Source: Mesodorylaimus sp. YZB2_4
Lineage: Eukaryota; Nematoda; Enoplea; Dorylaimida; Dorylaimidae
Length of the DNA: 64,000 nucleotides
Assembly (NCBI GenBank): GCA_030248295.1
Contig: JASANH010000606.1
Location: 310,001-374,000 of the forward strand
Direction: 5' to 3'
In this document: piece after piece, positions 1 through 15,751 of the stretch
How positions within the stretch are numbered: the stretch's first letter is position 1
Layout of the letters: each line of letters starts with the position of its first letter
Made by a program: the position numbers and the translations under genes
Notes under the pieces: model-generated
What the model saw: only the letters and a program-made list of their open reading frames with translations
Database searches by the model: none
Told to the model about the DNA's origin: nothing

Positions 1-3000
1 CCCCATCACTCGATGCCCCTTTGGAATTGAAGTCGGTCGAGTTGAACATCGGGCCGAACAGCAAAGCGCACCATACGGAAGACTATTACGTGGCGCAACG
101 AGCCAAGGGTGCTCAACTGGTCCTGAGACGCGGAGCAGATTTTGTCATCAACATGACATTTTATCGCGCCTACGATCCGGCTAACGACACTCTCAAACTG
201 ACGTTCGAGATTGGTAAGCAGGGGGAGGCGGTTACGGACTGATGTGAGCACGGCTGATTGTTTCCAGGGGACATGCCAACAGTCGCCAACTTGACGAAAG
301 TTACTGTCCCAGTGACAGCCGGCGATGCGCAACGAGAGGATAACGCGCACCAGAAAGCACCTTGGTCCGCGATCATAGAGAGCGTTGACGGCAATCGGCT
401 ATCGTTGCGTGTCAGAGTGGCACCCAATGCCATCATTGGATGCTGGAACGTGAAGGTGGTGTCGTCCTTGAAACATCAGCCCAACGCTGTCTTCCTGGAC
501 TCAGTGTCGTTGATTCACGGTGTCTACATCCTGTTCAATCCCTGGTCGCCAGGTAAGACTGCTTATCGCATAAGGGCGAGCTAGCAAAGTTCGACCGAGC
601 TGAACTGCAGACACTCGTAAGAACTGAGCGTCAAAATGGCATTGGCATATTGACATTGGGAGAGCGCAGTCTTGCGTTCAGTTCAGCTCGGTTGGAGTTG
701 TTGATGGGTCTGCGTTCGGCGGTGTTCTTTCATCATTGCACTAGGCAAGTTTTTCCCCTGTTCTCGGTTGCCGTCTCGGACACTGATCGTGAGGCTTTCA
801 ACTTTGCTTTCTATGGTGACAAGTGAGCCGAGGTATGGGGCATTGCTGAGGAAAAACGTCCTCGAACAGCCTGTATTGTATATTTTTGGTAGTGCCAAGA
901 TTGATGCTGCTGACAATGAGTCGATACTACTCGAGTACTCGACGACCATGCGCGAGCAAGGTAGAAAATCTTACGATCAGTGTGCATTGCGGAATCCCCT
1001 GGTTGTTTCAAGTGCAAGTGTGAACATCAGCGAGCTCATATCGTCCCGGCTCGGCTCGGATCGGATCTTGCGTTTAGCGTTCGACTGGGGTGGTGTCTAA
1101 TCCTCTTTCAGGGTTAGGGAGTCAGAGTTATAATAATAGTTCCAGAAATGTTTTTGCTGTCTATGCTTTTGACAGGCATTCTTGCAGGGTTGACATAGCA
1201 AAGCAGAGGGGGAACCAGGCAGAATATTCTGCACGAGTGAGCGACTTTTTAAATGGAAATAGTTGTGGATTCCAGCAGGTGATTGTAAGTGACTGGCAGG
1301 CTTAGCGACGATACTAGAAATGATCGCCTGCACCTGTTCTCACCTGTATCATCCTAACTTATATCCCCTGAGGTAAGATCGCTATGTAGAAATGATAGTC
1401 GGGTGCGACATGTACTGCTCATGGTAGTCTATATGCAGGACATGTTCCAAGCACTGGAAGCCCCCTCACGTCTTCTGTTGTCACTACATTCGTACCCAAG
1501 GTGGACCGTTTCTGAAATCTCGTCTTCCAAGATGTGACGGGTCAGCGGCGCACATGATTTACAGACTCTCCACTTACTGATGATGCAGAAGCTGATACTA
1601 AGAGTTGCTTTGTGGTTTGCTTTCTGCGCTTAGGACTGCTGCAGTCAATGTGGAAATCAAATCTGTGTAATGCCTAAACAATGGGGGTTTGCCATTGACT
1701 GATTTTCCGTCTTGACTTCAACACAGACACTGACACTGCTACATCGGGGTTGGAACCCCCGGGGGATGTGGTCGAGGTCAGTGCCCTGCATGAACGCTGT
1801 CGCGGCTGACCCCTTCATCATGACCCCCTGCATCGTTCGATAGTGTCATGATTATCCATCACCTGACTGCTCTATCTTCCTTTCTTGTTGCAGCCGACCC
1901 TCTACTACGAACTATGTTTTCAGCTGACCCGACTTACTTGGAGAATGAGCAGGATCGGGACGAGTATATCTTGAATGACAGCGGGAAAATTTGGCGCGGC
2001 TCGCACAATTCACTCCGCCCTACTTACTGGAACTTTGGACAAGTATGAGCTTACGGAGCCAGAGTGGGCACAGTGTCGAAAAAGTTGTCTTTCCAGTTCG
2101 AGCCTGGCGTGTTGGAAGCCAGTGTTCACATTTTGGATCGGTCACGCCTGCCGTATCCGCAACGAGCCAGTCCGCTCCAGATATCACGGTTGGTGGCTCA
2201 GGTGGTATGTCATGGTTTGCTCTGTCAACAGTGGAACTGAGATAGTATAAATACAGGGGGTGGCGGGACTTGAACTCCGCCTGGAATACGGACCTAGCAC
2301 GAGTGGCACGCTCTCTGCCTCAATCCGAGTCTGATGCAAGTAGGGTGGGGTTTTCCCGGTGACGGGCTTGGAGTGGGATCTTGGATTGCATACCTCTTGG
2401 AGCTGCGTAATCGAATGATCTAGTGGCTAGTGGCCCTTGTCGTGCAGTCAGCTTACCATACCTTCGAGCTCGCGTGGTTCTGTCCGTCTTGTTCTGTTCG
2501 AGGCTCTAGCAGCCTCCAATCTAACGACCCTAGCCCCATAAACCCTTCTGACCTCGCCCGTCTGCTGCCCTTGCCATCCTGCCAAGTATCTGCTGGCGGA
2601 AGCAATGCACTCTCATAATCAGTAATAAAATAACTATGTGCAGTCGAATGGGTCTCTTGCACAGTTGCTTTTTTCACTCCGACAGAACCTTTGAATTTAG
2701 GTTAATTCAGTGGATGGTAATGGAATCTTGGTCGGCAATTGGTCGAACGATTTTTCGGGAGGTATTCCTCCGACTGAATGGGCAGGCAGTGCTCGGATAT
2801 TGCGCCAGTACGCCGAGAGCGGTCGCCCAGTTGCTTACGGCCAATGCTGGGTGTTTGCTGGTGTCGTGACCACAAGTCGGTCTGATTGCTTTTCATCCTA
2901 GTCCGAGGCTGCAATTCTCTTTGCCTTTAGTCCTGCGTTGTTTGGGCATTCCGTCCCGAGTGGTGACCAATTACGCATCGGCGCACGATTCAGGCACCAC

Positions 3001-5021
3001 AGTCAGCATCGACCTGCACGTGAACAATTCCGGAAAGATCGATCGTGCTCACACAACTGACAGTTTATGGTGAGAATATAAAGTTCGAGAAGCGGTCACG
3101 AAATGATTGAGCCATTGTTTTCCCCAGGGCGTATCACGTCTGGAACGAATCCTGGTTCTCGAGACCCGATCTTCCCCCAGGCTATGGTGGCTGGCAAGGT
3201 AAGATTCGACTTCTGACCAAAATAGACCCTTATTTTAAAGCGGTTAGCTATTTATCTTCTTCAGCGATCGATGGGACCCCGCAGGAGAAAAGTGATGGTA
3301 GGTCAGGTTGTCCTTTTCTTAGTGCGTCCCTGATGGCTTCTTATATTTAGGCTTGTATCATGTTGGACCAACGTCCGTGGCTGCATTGCGCGAAGGACAG
3401 GTCGGCTTCTCGTACGACACGCCGTACCTGTTTGCCGAAGTGAACGCCGAGAAGTGTTACTGGCTGATGAGCGAAGACAATTCGGAGCGTCTGATTGCTG
3501 TGAGGCAGTCAGAGTAAGCGGTCATCTCTGCACTAGTCGTCTGGTTGGAATCAAATTGTGACCGCAATTTCAGGGTCGGGCTGTGCATCAGTACGAAACG
3601 ACCCGGTCGAAAGGTTACTGGGATGAACAACGACGATCGGCTGGACATAACGGACGCGTACAAGTTCCAGTCGGACTGTGAGTGACTTTTGGGCAGATTT
3701 TCAAATCTCTGCGTCAGTGTCAGTTCGAGGCGTGTTTAGTTTTAGATGCCGACTCCAAACATGGTATTTTTGACGCCCTTCTTCCTGGTCATTGCGAACA
3801 TACGCGTTTGACGGACACGCAGCGCAGCAACGATGTGGAGATGCAATGGGCCATGAACAAGCCAGTAAGAATCGGGGATGATTTCGAAGTGGCGGTCTCG
3901 ATTGTGAATAATTCCACGGAGGAGAGAACGGTAAGTTTGTTCCTAGTTGGGATATATGGGTGCTGTGGCCATCGCGCACGGTATGGGTACACCTAGCAGA
4001 GTGTTCAGGAGTGTTGTGCCTCTAGTTCCCTAGTTTGAGATTCTGTCGCTCGTTTCAGGTGAAGATTTCTCTTCGTATCGAATCTATGCAATATTTTGGT
4101 GGCGAAATGCACAAAATACGTTCAGAAACAAAAGCTATTACGTTGCCGCCTGGTGGAAGTAAGTGATGTATATTGTGCAGGAGTAACTCTTATTTCGTGC
4201 CGTCCTCACCAGAGCAAGAAGCAAAGATGAATGTGTCCTTACGCGACTACCTGAGCAAAGCGATGCCCCAGTACGCCTTCATGTTGACCAGCTTAGCACG
4301 CGTTGTGCAGACGGGACAAATATTCTTGTCCACCGATGATTTTCGTGTCAAGATGCCCAACGTGACGATTCGGGTAAGCTGGCTGGTCATAATTTAAGGA
4401 AACGAGAAAGCGCCATTCTCGCTATAGGCCCCTGAAAAGCTAACGGCTGGTCAAGCAGCAACTGTTGTTTTGGAGTTCATCAACCCGCTGCCCGTCATGT
4501 TGACCCACTGTAAGTTCATTATCGATGGGCCCGGCATCATCACCACCACTGCTGTGCCGTGCAGGTAAGCTAGGTGTTTGTCATAAATGTGAGGCATAAA
4601 AAAACTACAAGTAAAAGAAGATACATAAAACCCCCCTCATAATCAAATTACCATAAGTTTCCCTGTTGGTAGAATTCTTAAGAGATTAATGTTGCCCCTC
4701 AAAAGGACATTTGCCCCCAGGGTAATACATAGCCAAGGAAAGCAGATATCATTATTAACAACTATGATATCTGCTTTCCACAGGGTGTAGGGGTATTTTG
4801 ATTTACTCGAATTCGTCTGCGTATGCACAAGGATATGGGCACATCTGGCAATGCTTAGCCTCGGTCATTTCAGAGATGTATCTCCGCGCGGCAGCGCCAA
4901 AGCCGAGTGTCAACTGACCCCCTGGCGCAGTGGACGCGACTTCGCCTTGGTGGCCCATTTCTCATCGGATCAATTGCAAGACATCGACGGGGCGACATCG
5001 ATCGAAGCGGTGACTAAGTGA
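1..5021 (+). CDS. Transglutaminase (protein-glutamine gamma-glutamyltransferase), 5' partial
   Basis: Calcium-dependent enzyme that forms isopeptide crosslinks between Gln and Lys side chains, as in invertebrate clotting and cuticle or annulin-type transglutaminases. Exons by splice phase: 1-213, 268-552, 1924-2042, 2097-2204, 2701-2875, 2931-3069, 3128-3198, 3265-3297, 3351-3513, 3574-3677, 3746-3930, 4059-4158, 4213-4373, 4428-4564, 4874-5021, giving about 713 residues. The order is N-terminal beta-sandwich ([11 protein letters not shown]), the LFNPWSPG motif, the WRGS and WNFGQ core, catalytic Cys in [10 protein letters not shown], catalytic His in [10 protein letters not shown], catalytic Asp in AIDGTPQE, then two C-terminal beta-barrels ([17 protein letters not shown]). 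All three catalytic residues are present, so it should be active. The N-terminus lies off the left edge. The exon starting at 3746 is the least certain. The 553-1923 intron contains no exon that I can support. Confidence 0.93.
594..692. repeat. Short inverted repeat in transglutaminase intron
   Basis: Fourteen-base arms, ACCGAGCTGAACTG at 594-607 and its exact reverse complement at 679-692, flank about 70 bp. This could be a decayed short inverted-repeat element or a chance hairpin; no target duplication is visible. Confidence 0.4.
4737..4779. repeat. Perfect 16 bp-arm palindromic hairpin in last transglutaminase intron
   Basis: Arms GGAAAGCAGATATCAT (4737-4752) and its exact reverse complement (4764-4779) are separated by 11 bp. 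The hairpin lies in the intron between exons ending at 4564 and starting at 4874. Function is unknown; it may be a MITE remnant or a structured intronic RNA. Confidence 0.75.
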
Positions 5022-5371
5022 CGCGACCGACTGAATCAACAGAGCCGTATTGTTTGCTTTGCACAGGGTCACTAGACTAGGTACGGATTCGGGAATTACT
5101 TTTCCCATGTCATAATTTTTAAGTACTGTATGTTTACACGCGAGCACAATCTGCGCATAACTCCGTATGACGGGCATAGAATAACAAAATTGGCATAACA
5201 GAGTTTGAACTCGTAGAGTCCATGCATGCTCGTAGAGCGCATCAGTAGCAACACCCGTTCATGGAACGGATAGCAATAAGTTAAGATAACGGCAAATCCT
5301 CTAACGCCAACGCAAATGGATCATTCGATACAAAATTATCTCCTCCGCAGTGTCTCTTCGCCGCCGGCGGC
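5022..5371. other. Convergent intergenic spacer
   Basis: About 350 bp between the transglutaminase stop and the NFAT5-like stop, so it must hold both 3' UTRs. No ORF or repeat of note was seen. Confidence 0.6.
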
Positions 5372-8300
5372 TTATCTCCATCTGAAAAAGAAGTCAGTCA
5401 GAGCGTTGCTTGGCGATAAGGGGAGGTGCTTACATTGGCTACAAAAATACAAGGACGCATTCTGCTCGTCCAGCAACGGCTCCAATTTAGCGTTACTCAA
5501 GTTAGGATCGATAAAGTCATTGAAACTCTGCGCCACTTGGGCCGATTGCAGGGCTAGCGAGGGATTGGAAGTCGGCTGTGTGTCGGAAGGCATGAGCGCT
5601 TGTTGCTGATACTGCTGTTGGTCTTGCGTCATTCCGGGAGCATAATCACTGGTTGCCCAGCCCCCGTGATAATTCTGCTGCTGTGTACTTGCGTCAGTGC
5701 TGGTCGACGACCTCGCATCGCCTAGGCCGTCCAATAGGTACGGCGGATTGTAAGCTACTTGCTGCTGAAGTTGGCCCTGAACCGGAGTGTTGATAGGATT
5801 TTCTGGAAACGAATGGAAAGAATATATAACGGGGACTAAGACAAACCAATTAAAGCATACCTGGCAAGTACTTGAAACACAACGGGCGGCTGACCTTCTT
5901 CCCGCACTCCACGGTCAGCATGACTTCTACGCATTTGTTGGCATATAAGTCCCGATACGGAGGCACCGTGCAGATCATGTGACACTGCAATTATAGAACA
6001 TGTACAGCTACAACAGGTGACAAAAACGTGACAGGTGACTTACGGTGTGAATGTGTTGTTGATCCACCGTTGCCGGGGCCGACCATATGACTTGACCATC
6101 TGAAAGGTAAGAACAGCTTTGAAGCGCATGCACTAGGGACACTACCGAACTACCGAACTTCCCCCTTCATGATGTTTGTCTCGAGTGACTGCGCCACAAA
6201 CGGGGACCGAGGCAGTAAACTAAATCCCCCCGGTGAGTTCTGACATGGAGTTCTTCTATGTTTCTATTGGCCCCCAAGGGTGTATTCGTGAATATAGTCC
6301 TCTCCTACCTGGCCCGTATTCCTTCATATAAACCGCAGCACTGTTGGAAAAATTCTTGCCCACGATGAATACGTCTACATTGCCACGGACTGATGACGAC
6401 GTGCACGAAATTCTGGCCACGTCAGGATACCCGGGTTGTTGAGCTGAAAGACAGAACGCTTAGAAATGCACTCGGCAACCAGGGATCATGACTTACCACA
6501 AACGACCGGCATCGAAACCGTTTGCAGAGTTACATTTTGTCGCCGATCTTGCGGGTTTGAAACCGTCACGCGGAACACGAGCCTCACGCTGGCATTTCGG
6601 TTTTGCTTGGGTAACTTGCGTTTCAGATCATACGAACATATTTTCAAGATGCCAATACAGTCCAGTCTGAAACACGTGACATAAGCAAACAGACAGGGCA
6701 CATAATGCAGGGACAACTTACACGGCAGTCATTTTGTTTTCTGGTCGCAATACCACTTGCAAGCAAGCAGCGCCATCCGCCGTCATGCCTTCCTTGCACG
6801 ACGTGACAGAGCTGCCATTTTTGCCCGTCACTGGGATCAATCGATACAGCGGGTGTGGTGCGACTGATCCACTTCCGACAGCGGCAAAGATCTCCAACAC
6901 AACCGGACGATAGTGGCCGCGAAGCTAGAAACATAAGCGCCTTGTAGTCAGGGCGCACAGGCCAACGAGCAGCTACTCTTACCGCCACTGTGACGTGCGA
7001 TTTGCCCGATCGATCCTTGACGGAGCCTCGACTACCCTCCGACATGTACCGTGCACGATGCTGCTCTTCGGGTTGCCGTAGAATACGCAATTCTACTTCC
7101 TCATACTAAAATGTGAAAAGCACGTGACATGCGCACTGGTCGATACGAGGCAGGTGCACACAGGGCACAGTCAATGTACGGGTATAGCCTCCCCCCTTGG
7201 CCTTGCGTCAATCGGAGGCAGCGATGTTGAAAGAAATGCCGTGTGTCGCCAATTTTCATCCTCTTCAATGTTTGCCCTGGCCTGGCATGTGTATGCCATT
7301 ACGCATGCGCGGCAATAAAAAACTTGTGCACGGCTGTGAGCGTGCGCAGGCGAGAGCCTCTGCGGAGGGCACGAAGCGGCACGGACTGCTATGCAGTAAA
7401 CATGGCCGCTTGGAACGTTGCGCACGCATCTGGGCCAGAGTGCGCGAGAATGTCGAGTGAAGAAATTTGCACACCGAGCTCGTAAAGTTTGCGGTTCAAA
7501 CTGGACGCCGATTTTGAAGGATGTAAATTCGGCTTTTGGAAATGCCGTATTACACACAGACCAAAGGCTATACATACCCGTACACTTGCGAGAATAGACG
7601 GCCTAAACATACCTAACCCCCGAGTACTTGCTCTGACGCTCGTGTTTCGGCAAACATCGTTGAGGGGAGCACGTACGACGGGACTTAACCTGACAACGAT
7701 ACGACAGATAAAGGCCATTGTCGCAGCAGCTGACCAATTCCTAATATTCGCTTAGATAGATAGTAGAAAACGTCCAAGCACTCACCTTGCTAACGGGTAC
7801 CTGTTGGTGCATTTCATCATCTGCCAGGCTGCCAACGCCTTCGCCCGCCTTCACAAAATAACCGGACTCGCTCGACGGAGCCGAACCGCCCGAAGCGACT
7901 AAAAGTCAAGAGCATGATGAAAACACAAATACCTACGTAGGGCCAGACAGAGGGGACCACGCCCAAGCAGTCAGTGCTGCTTGCCAAATGTGCACGCCCT
8001 CACCTTCGGGAACGAACGATCCGTTGGCCACCAATTTCTGCACCCGTCCATTGCCTTTGTCTCGCAAGGCACCCGCATCGTCGGACGAGTACGAAGCATG
8101 GTCGTCATAGGCGGAAGCTATCGAAATATTCGACGCTTCGTCGTCCGATGCTCTCGGCATAAACTCCTTGTACTTGCCCATGGACCGCTGGTGAGCGAGT
8201 CTGGGATGCGTGGTTCGTCGATCGACCGCGGTCGGAACCAACGAATTGGAACTTAGTCGTGGTCGGAGACCCGATCTCGTCATCACGGAACTGGCATCTT

Positions 8301-8415
8301 GCCCGGTCTCGATAAGATTATGGCTCGATCCGTGCGCAGTAGTTTGTAGGCCGCCACGCGTTGAAACCTTCTCGAGCGTGGCACTATTTGAACACCACCT
8401 TTCGTCGTTCTCCAT
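5372..8415 (-). CDS. NFAT5-like Rel-homology transcription factor
   Basis: Sequence-specific transcription factor; NFAT5/TonEBP relatives respond to osmotic stress, and arthropods carry a single NFAT of this type. Exons, descending: 8415-8004, 7898-7786, 7105-6983, 6924-6722, 6666-6497, 6443-6309, 6099-6044, 5984-5861, 5802-5372; these sum to exactly 588 codons plus stop. The N-terminal region is Ser/Asp-rich and disordered. The Rel DNA-binding loop reads RARYMSEGSRGSVKDR, the NFAT5 form. It is followed by YRPVVLEIFAAVGSG, ENKMTAVLDCIGIL and RLVFRV, then the IPT/TIG dimerisation fold (FIVGKNFSNSAAVYMKEY, VPPYRDLYANKCVEVMLTV). The tail is Gln-rich (TQDQQQYQQQ). I recognise no calcineurin-docking motif, as expected for NFAT5. 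Odd points: the protein is less than half the length of vertebrate NFAT5, and the last about 35 residues (rich in Cys and Phe) may be intron read-through, since a GTAAG lies just after CSQC. Confidence 0.9.
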
Positions 8416-9405
8416 TTTCACGTGTATACTTCTCTTCTCTCTTCACGTCTATACTTCTCGCAATGCTCAAACGCTATGGGAGTGGGAAAGAGACGAATAG
8501 CCTCCGCTCGCCTTCCTACGTGTATAAGTACCCGACCGAGAGAAGGGGGCGGAGCCGACTGGCGGAGAACGCTTCCAGTTGTTGATGTTGACGCACTTCC
8601 TGCGCGCGCTCGAAACTGGGCCAGGCATTCTACTTGGTCGATGCGAGGCCGCCAGTCGGTGGGGCGGGCTCGTTTGGCACGCCTAACGTTTCGTCCAGCG
8701 GGGCCTCATCGTCAGTCAATTCAACAAATAAAAACTTGCATGTTTCGGACTGGATAACGTTTACGCTAGTTATTTTTACCCCGCCGGCTATTATGGGGCT
8801 GAGAAACCCGTTTCATCGAAGGATCCCGAAAGCTTACCCGCAAAACAAGAAACATGGTGTCACGTTTGAATGATCACGAACAACAAAAACAGGAATATGA
8901 ACAGCAACATAGGAACATCGTATCCTTCCTGACTCAGGGCAACAATGCGAGAAACGGAATAGGGTAAACACTTGAACAGAACTGAAAAGATGCAACTGAC
9001 TCACCGAAACTTACAGTCAAGAAATTAACTAAATGAAACTAAATCCAGAAATAACTTCCTCGTAAGGCGCCGAATTCGCGCATCATTTTCGAATAGACCA
9101 CATTCATTTGCGATATCGGCCTACAGGCCCCTTTTCTAAAACGGAGTGAAAATGGAGTAACTAACAATACGACTCGCTCCTAGCGGTGCTACGTACGAAT
9201 GCAGACGTAATGTTACTCATCTCGAACGATGCGTTTCGAGCAAGCATTTCCGAACGAGGAGTGTTGCCCATGCCCAACGTCATCGATGACATTTCGTTTC
9301 GCCACATTGGATGGAATGACTCAGCTCCACTTTCAGTTATTGTCAGTGATCTAAAATGAAGCCAGATTGTGATACGTTTGTGAGTAGACTGTGAGCTAGT
9401 AAGCC
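8416..9405. other. Intergenic region upstream of NFAT5-like gene
   Basis: Contains the NFAT5-like promoter and the 3' UTR of the RNF212-like gene, both on the minus strand. On the minus strand there is a TATA-like TTATACA near 8525, about 110 bp upstream of the NFAT ATG. No other gene was seen. Confidence 0.4.
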
Positions 9406-11262
9406 CTACTCTCTCGACATGTTCACGTCGCTAAATCCACTGAATTCAATTTGAGGCGACGCCATCGATGAATCTAAATAAGGTGTCCTCGCCGACAAAG
9501 TACGATAGTTGGCCGGTTGACAGTTTCGGAAACTTGCCGCCTAAAATGTGAGCATATTTCGCACAGATTATGGTGAATTTCTAAAGCCAATGCCCTCACC
9601 TCAACGCCAACGGGTAAGCTGGAACCAGATTCCATGGTCATACTGGTACGAGCGGACGATACCGTCATTAGATTATCTGATCGTGAGAGCGATTAGAACC
9701 ATGGAATGAGGGATGACCTAGTTCTAGAAAAAAACTTTGACTTACCCGGTAAACCGCTCGTTCGATACCTTTTCATTGGATCCGGCGTCATGCTAAGAAG
9801 GGCTCAAAAACTGTCACCTAGCTTACTGACTAGAGTCCAGCGGTCACTTACCGAGGCGTTTGCGAGCCAGAACGCAACAAATTCCGTTTTGCGAGAGCTA
9901 TTTGCTCCGTCATTTCTTGATTCTCCCTACCAAATTAGATGTAAACTAGGAAAGAGGGTACTAAATAAGCAGGTACCTTTCAAGACGTGATATTTCTTTA
10001 GCTTTCTTCGCCACGTTTTCTTCAATCTTGCGAGCCCTCTTCAGCTAAAAAACGCAGAGTCAAGCAAAACGGAGGCAATAGACGTATAAAAACCTTGGCG
10101 TGGCCCTACTTGCTGGTGCATATATTGCACATAGCGAGTTCGATGCATCCTTTGAAAACTAAGTACTTCCAACATTCGACGCTGTTGTTTTTTCAACAAA
10201 GCCATCGGGTCCATAAACAAATTTTGCATCGCGGAATCGAGCTGCAAATATACGAGATATGAGCCCGTCCGTTGCGGCAAAATGATCTACATATAGAAGA
10301 AAGCCAAACTCCGCCCAGCAAGTAGGATGAGAGGGGCCAACAAGTTTTGAAAAATTCCGCCCTTCATTCTCCTTGATTGGGAGGGCTTAAAACAAACTAA
10401 AAATGGTCGCATCCGTTCAGAGACACAGAGGCGATGAGTGAAAGCTTATTATGGCCACCAGCATCGTCGACCGGTCCACCAATTCAACTGCGGGATCGGC
10501 AATCAGTATTTTCTGCGCTTTATCTGCTGGGAAGCAATATTGTATGGCCAACCACAATGAGCGAATCCCACCATTTCTTAGGCGTTTTATCCCGCTGCAG
10601 ACGCAGATTAATTCTGCGACCCTATGATGGGTCCTGATAGATAGCGACATTGAGGACACAGCAAGTTAGTGAGGGCGAGGTGCCAGGTTTCAGCAAATAT
10701 CTCAGCTAACCAATGAAAACATATTTTTTTTGAAGCGGATGGGGTGAGGGCTGATACAGACCTGGAGTATGATCGGTCGATACTGGTGGTGGCTTAGTAA
10801 AGGTTCCCTTCTCTCCTCCTCGACCTCGTAATTCCCCCATCACCCATATTGCGCAAAAGAAATAAGAGCGCGGGATAACAAATACAGTAGTTAAAGTTGG
10901 TCGCGAGCCTCCCCCCGAGCAAAAACTTGAATTCGCGAGAAAACCTATGTCGATGGGTTGTCTCCCCGGCAAGCCTATTTATAGGCCTACAGTACTCTCT
11001 TCCGCCCTTAGCTCGATGGCGGTAGCAAATCTTACCTTGCTGATTTCCGTGAATTCGCAAGCCTTTTTACAAATACAGCATTGATCGACAGCTAAAAGAA
11101 GGATAAGCTTCACATTTTCTAGCGTTAGCAAGCCAAAAAGTTCTTACCGCATTGTTCTTTGCAACGCATGCAGATTATATGACCACACGTCGCCATGAGA
11201 AATTTTCGCAGCATATTTTGATCGGGCAAAGAATTGCACGCATTGCAATGAACAAAATCCAT
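9406..11262 (-). CDS. RNF212/ZIP3-family meiotic RING protein
   Basis: RNF212, Zip3 and ZHP-3 proteins are SUMO/ubiquitin ligases that sit on synaptonemal complexes and select crossover sites. Exons: 11262-11148, 11091-11036, 10241-10110, 10044-9977, 9926-9852, 9792-9746, 9676-9600, 9540-9406; 234 residues, all phases consistent. The N-terminus is MDFVHCNACNSLPDQ, then a RING with CNAC, CGHIICMRCKEQC and CCICKKAC, matching the compact N-terminal RING of this family. Next comes a coiled coil (MDPMALLKKQQRRMLEVLSF, LKRARKIEENVAKKAKEISR, ENQEMTEQIALAKRN) and a Ser/Thr/Pro-rich tail (LRSGSQTPRMTPDPMKRYR), also typical. The 5' end faces NSUN2. The 785 bp intron 10242-11035 shows no supportable exon. 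The family assignment rests on architecture as much as identity because these proteins evolve quickly. Confidence 0.85.
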
Positions 11263-11563
11263 ATTTATTGTCTCAGAACACGATTACCTTTTCAGCGCTT
11301 GGCTATATCTATGAATTTAGAAGAAAGCAATTTAATTCAATTTTAAATTTCAAGTATCGTATCCCAGATCGTCAAACAACGTACTCGCTACCGATTTCCC
11401 GCCAAAACACTTTCCGCTTTCAGTTGCTTGTGCGTCAAGCAATTGAGTAAATATAGGTTTCGGGTTTAGGTAGTCCGATCCTGTTCGTTCACACCGTTCT
11501 GTGCTGTGGATTGCGATAGCAAGAAGGAAGGTGGACAGACATTTTTTATTTTCGTTTGAAAAA
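11263..11563. promoter_or_regulatory. Divergent promoter of RNF212-like and NSUN2 genes
   Basis: Only 301 bp separate the two start codons on opposite strands, so both promoters and 5' UTRs must fit here. No clear TATA box pairs were identified. Confidence 0.65.

Positions 11564-15751
<4,188 letters not shown>

Noticed and set aside
1736-1770. GGGGTTGGAACCCCCGGGGG as a tRNA T-arm or regulatory palindrome
   Set aside because: There is no box A, no cloverleaf and no repeat copies; it is a short GC-rich palindrome only.
6718-7090. Minus-strand 148-codon ORF as one exon of the NFAT5-like gene
   Set aside because: It bridges two true exons through the intron between 6983 and 6924 in the wrong frame.
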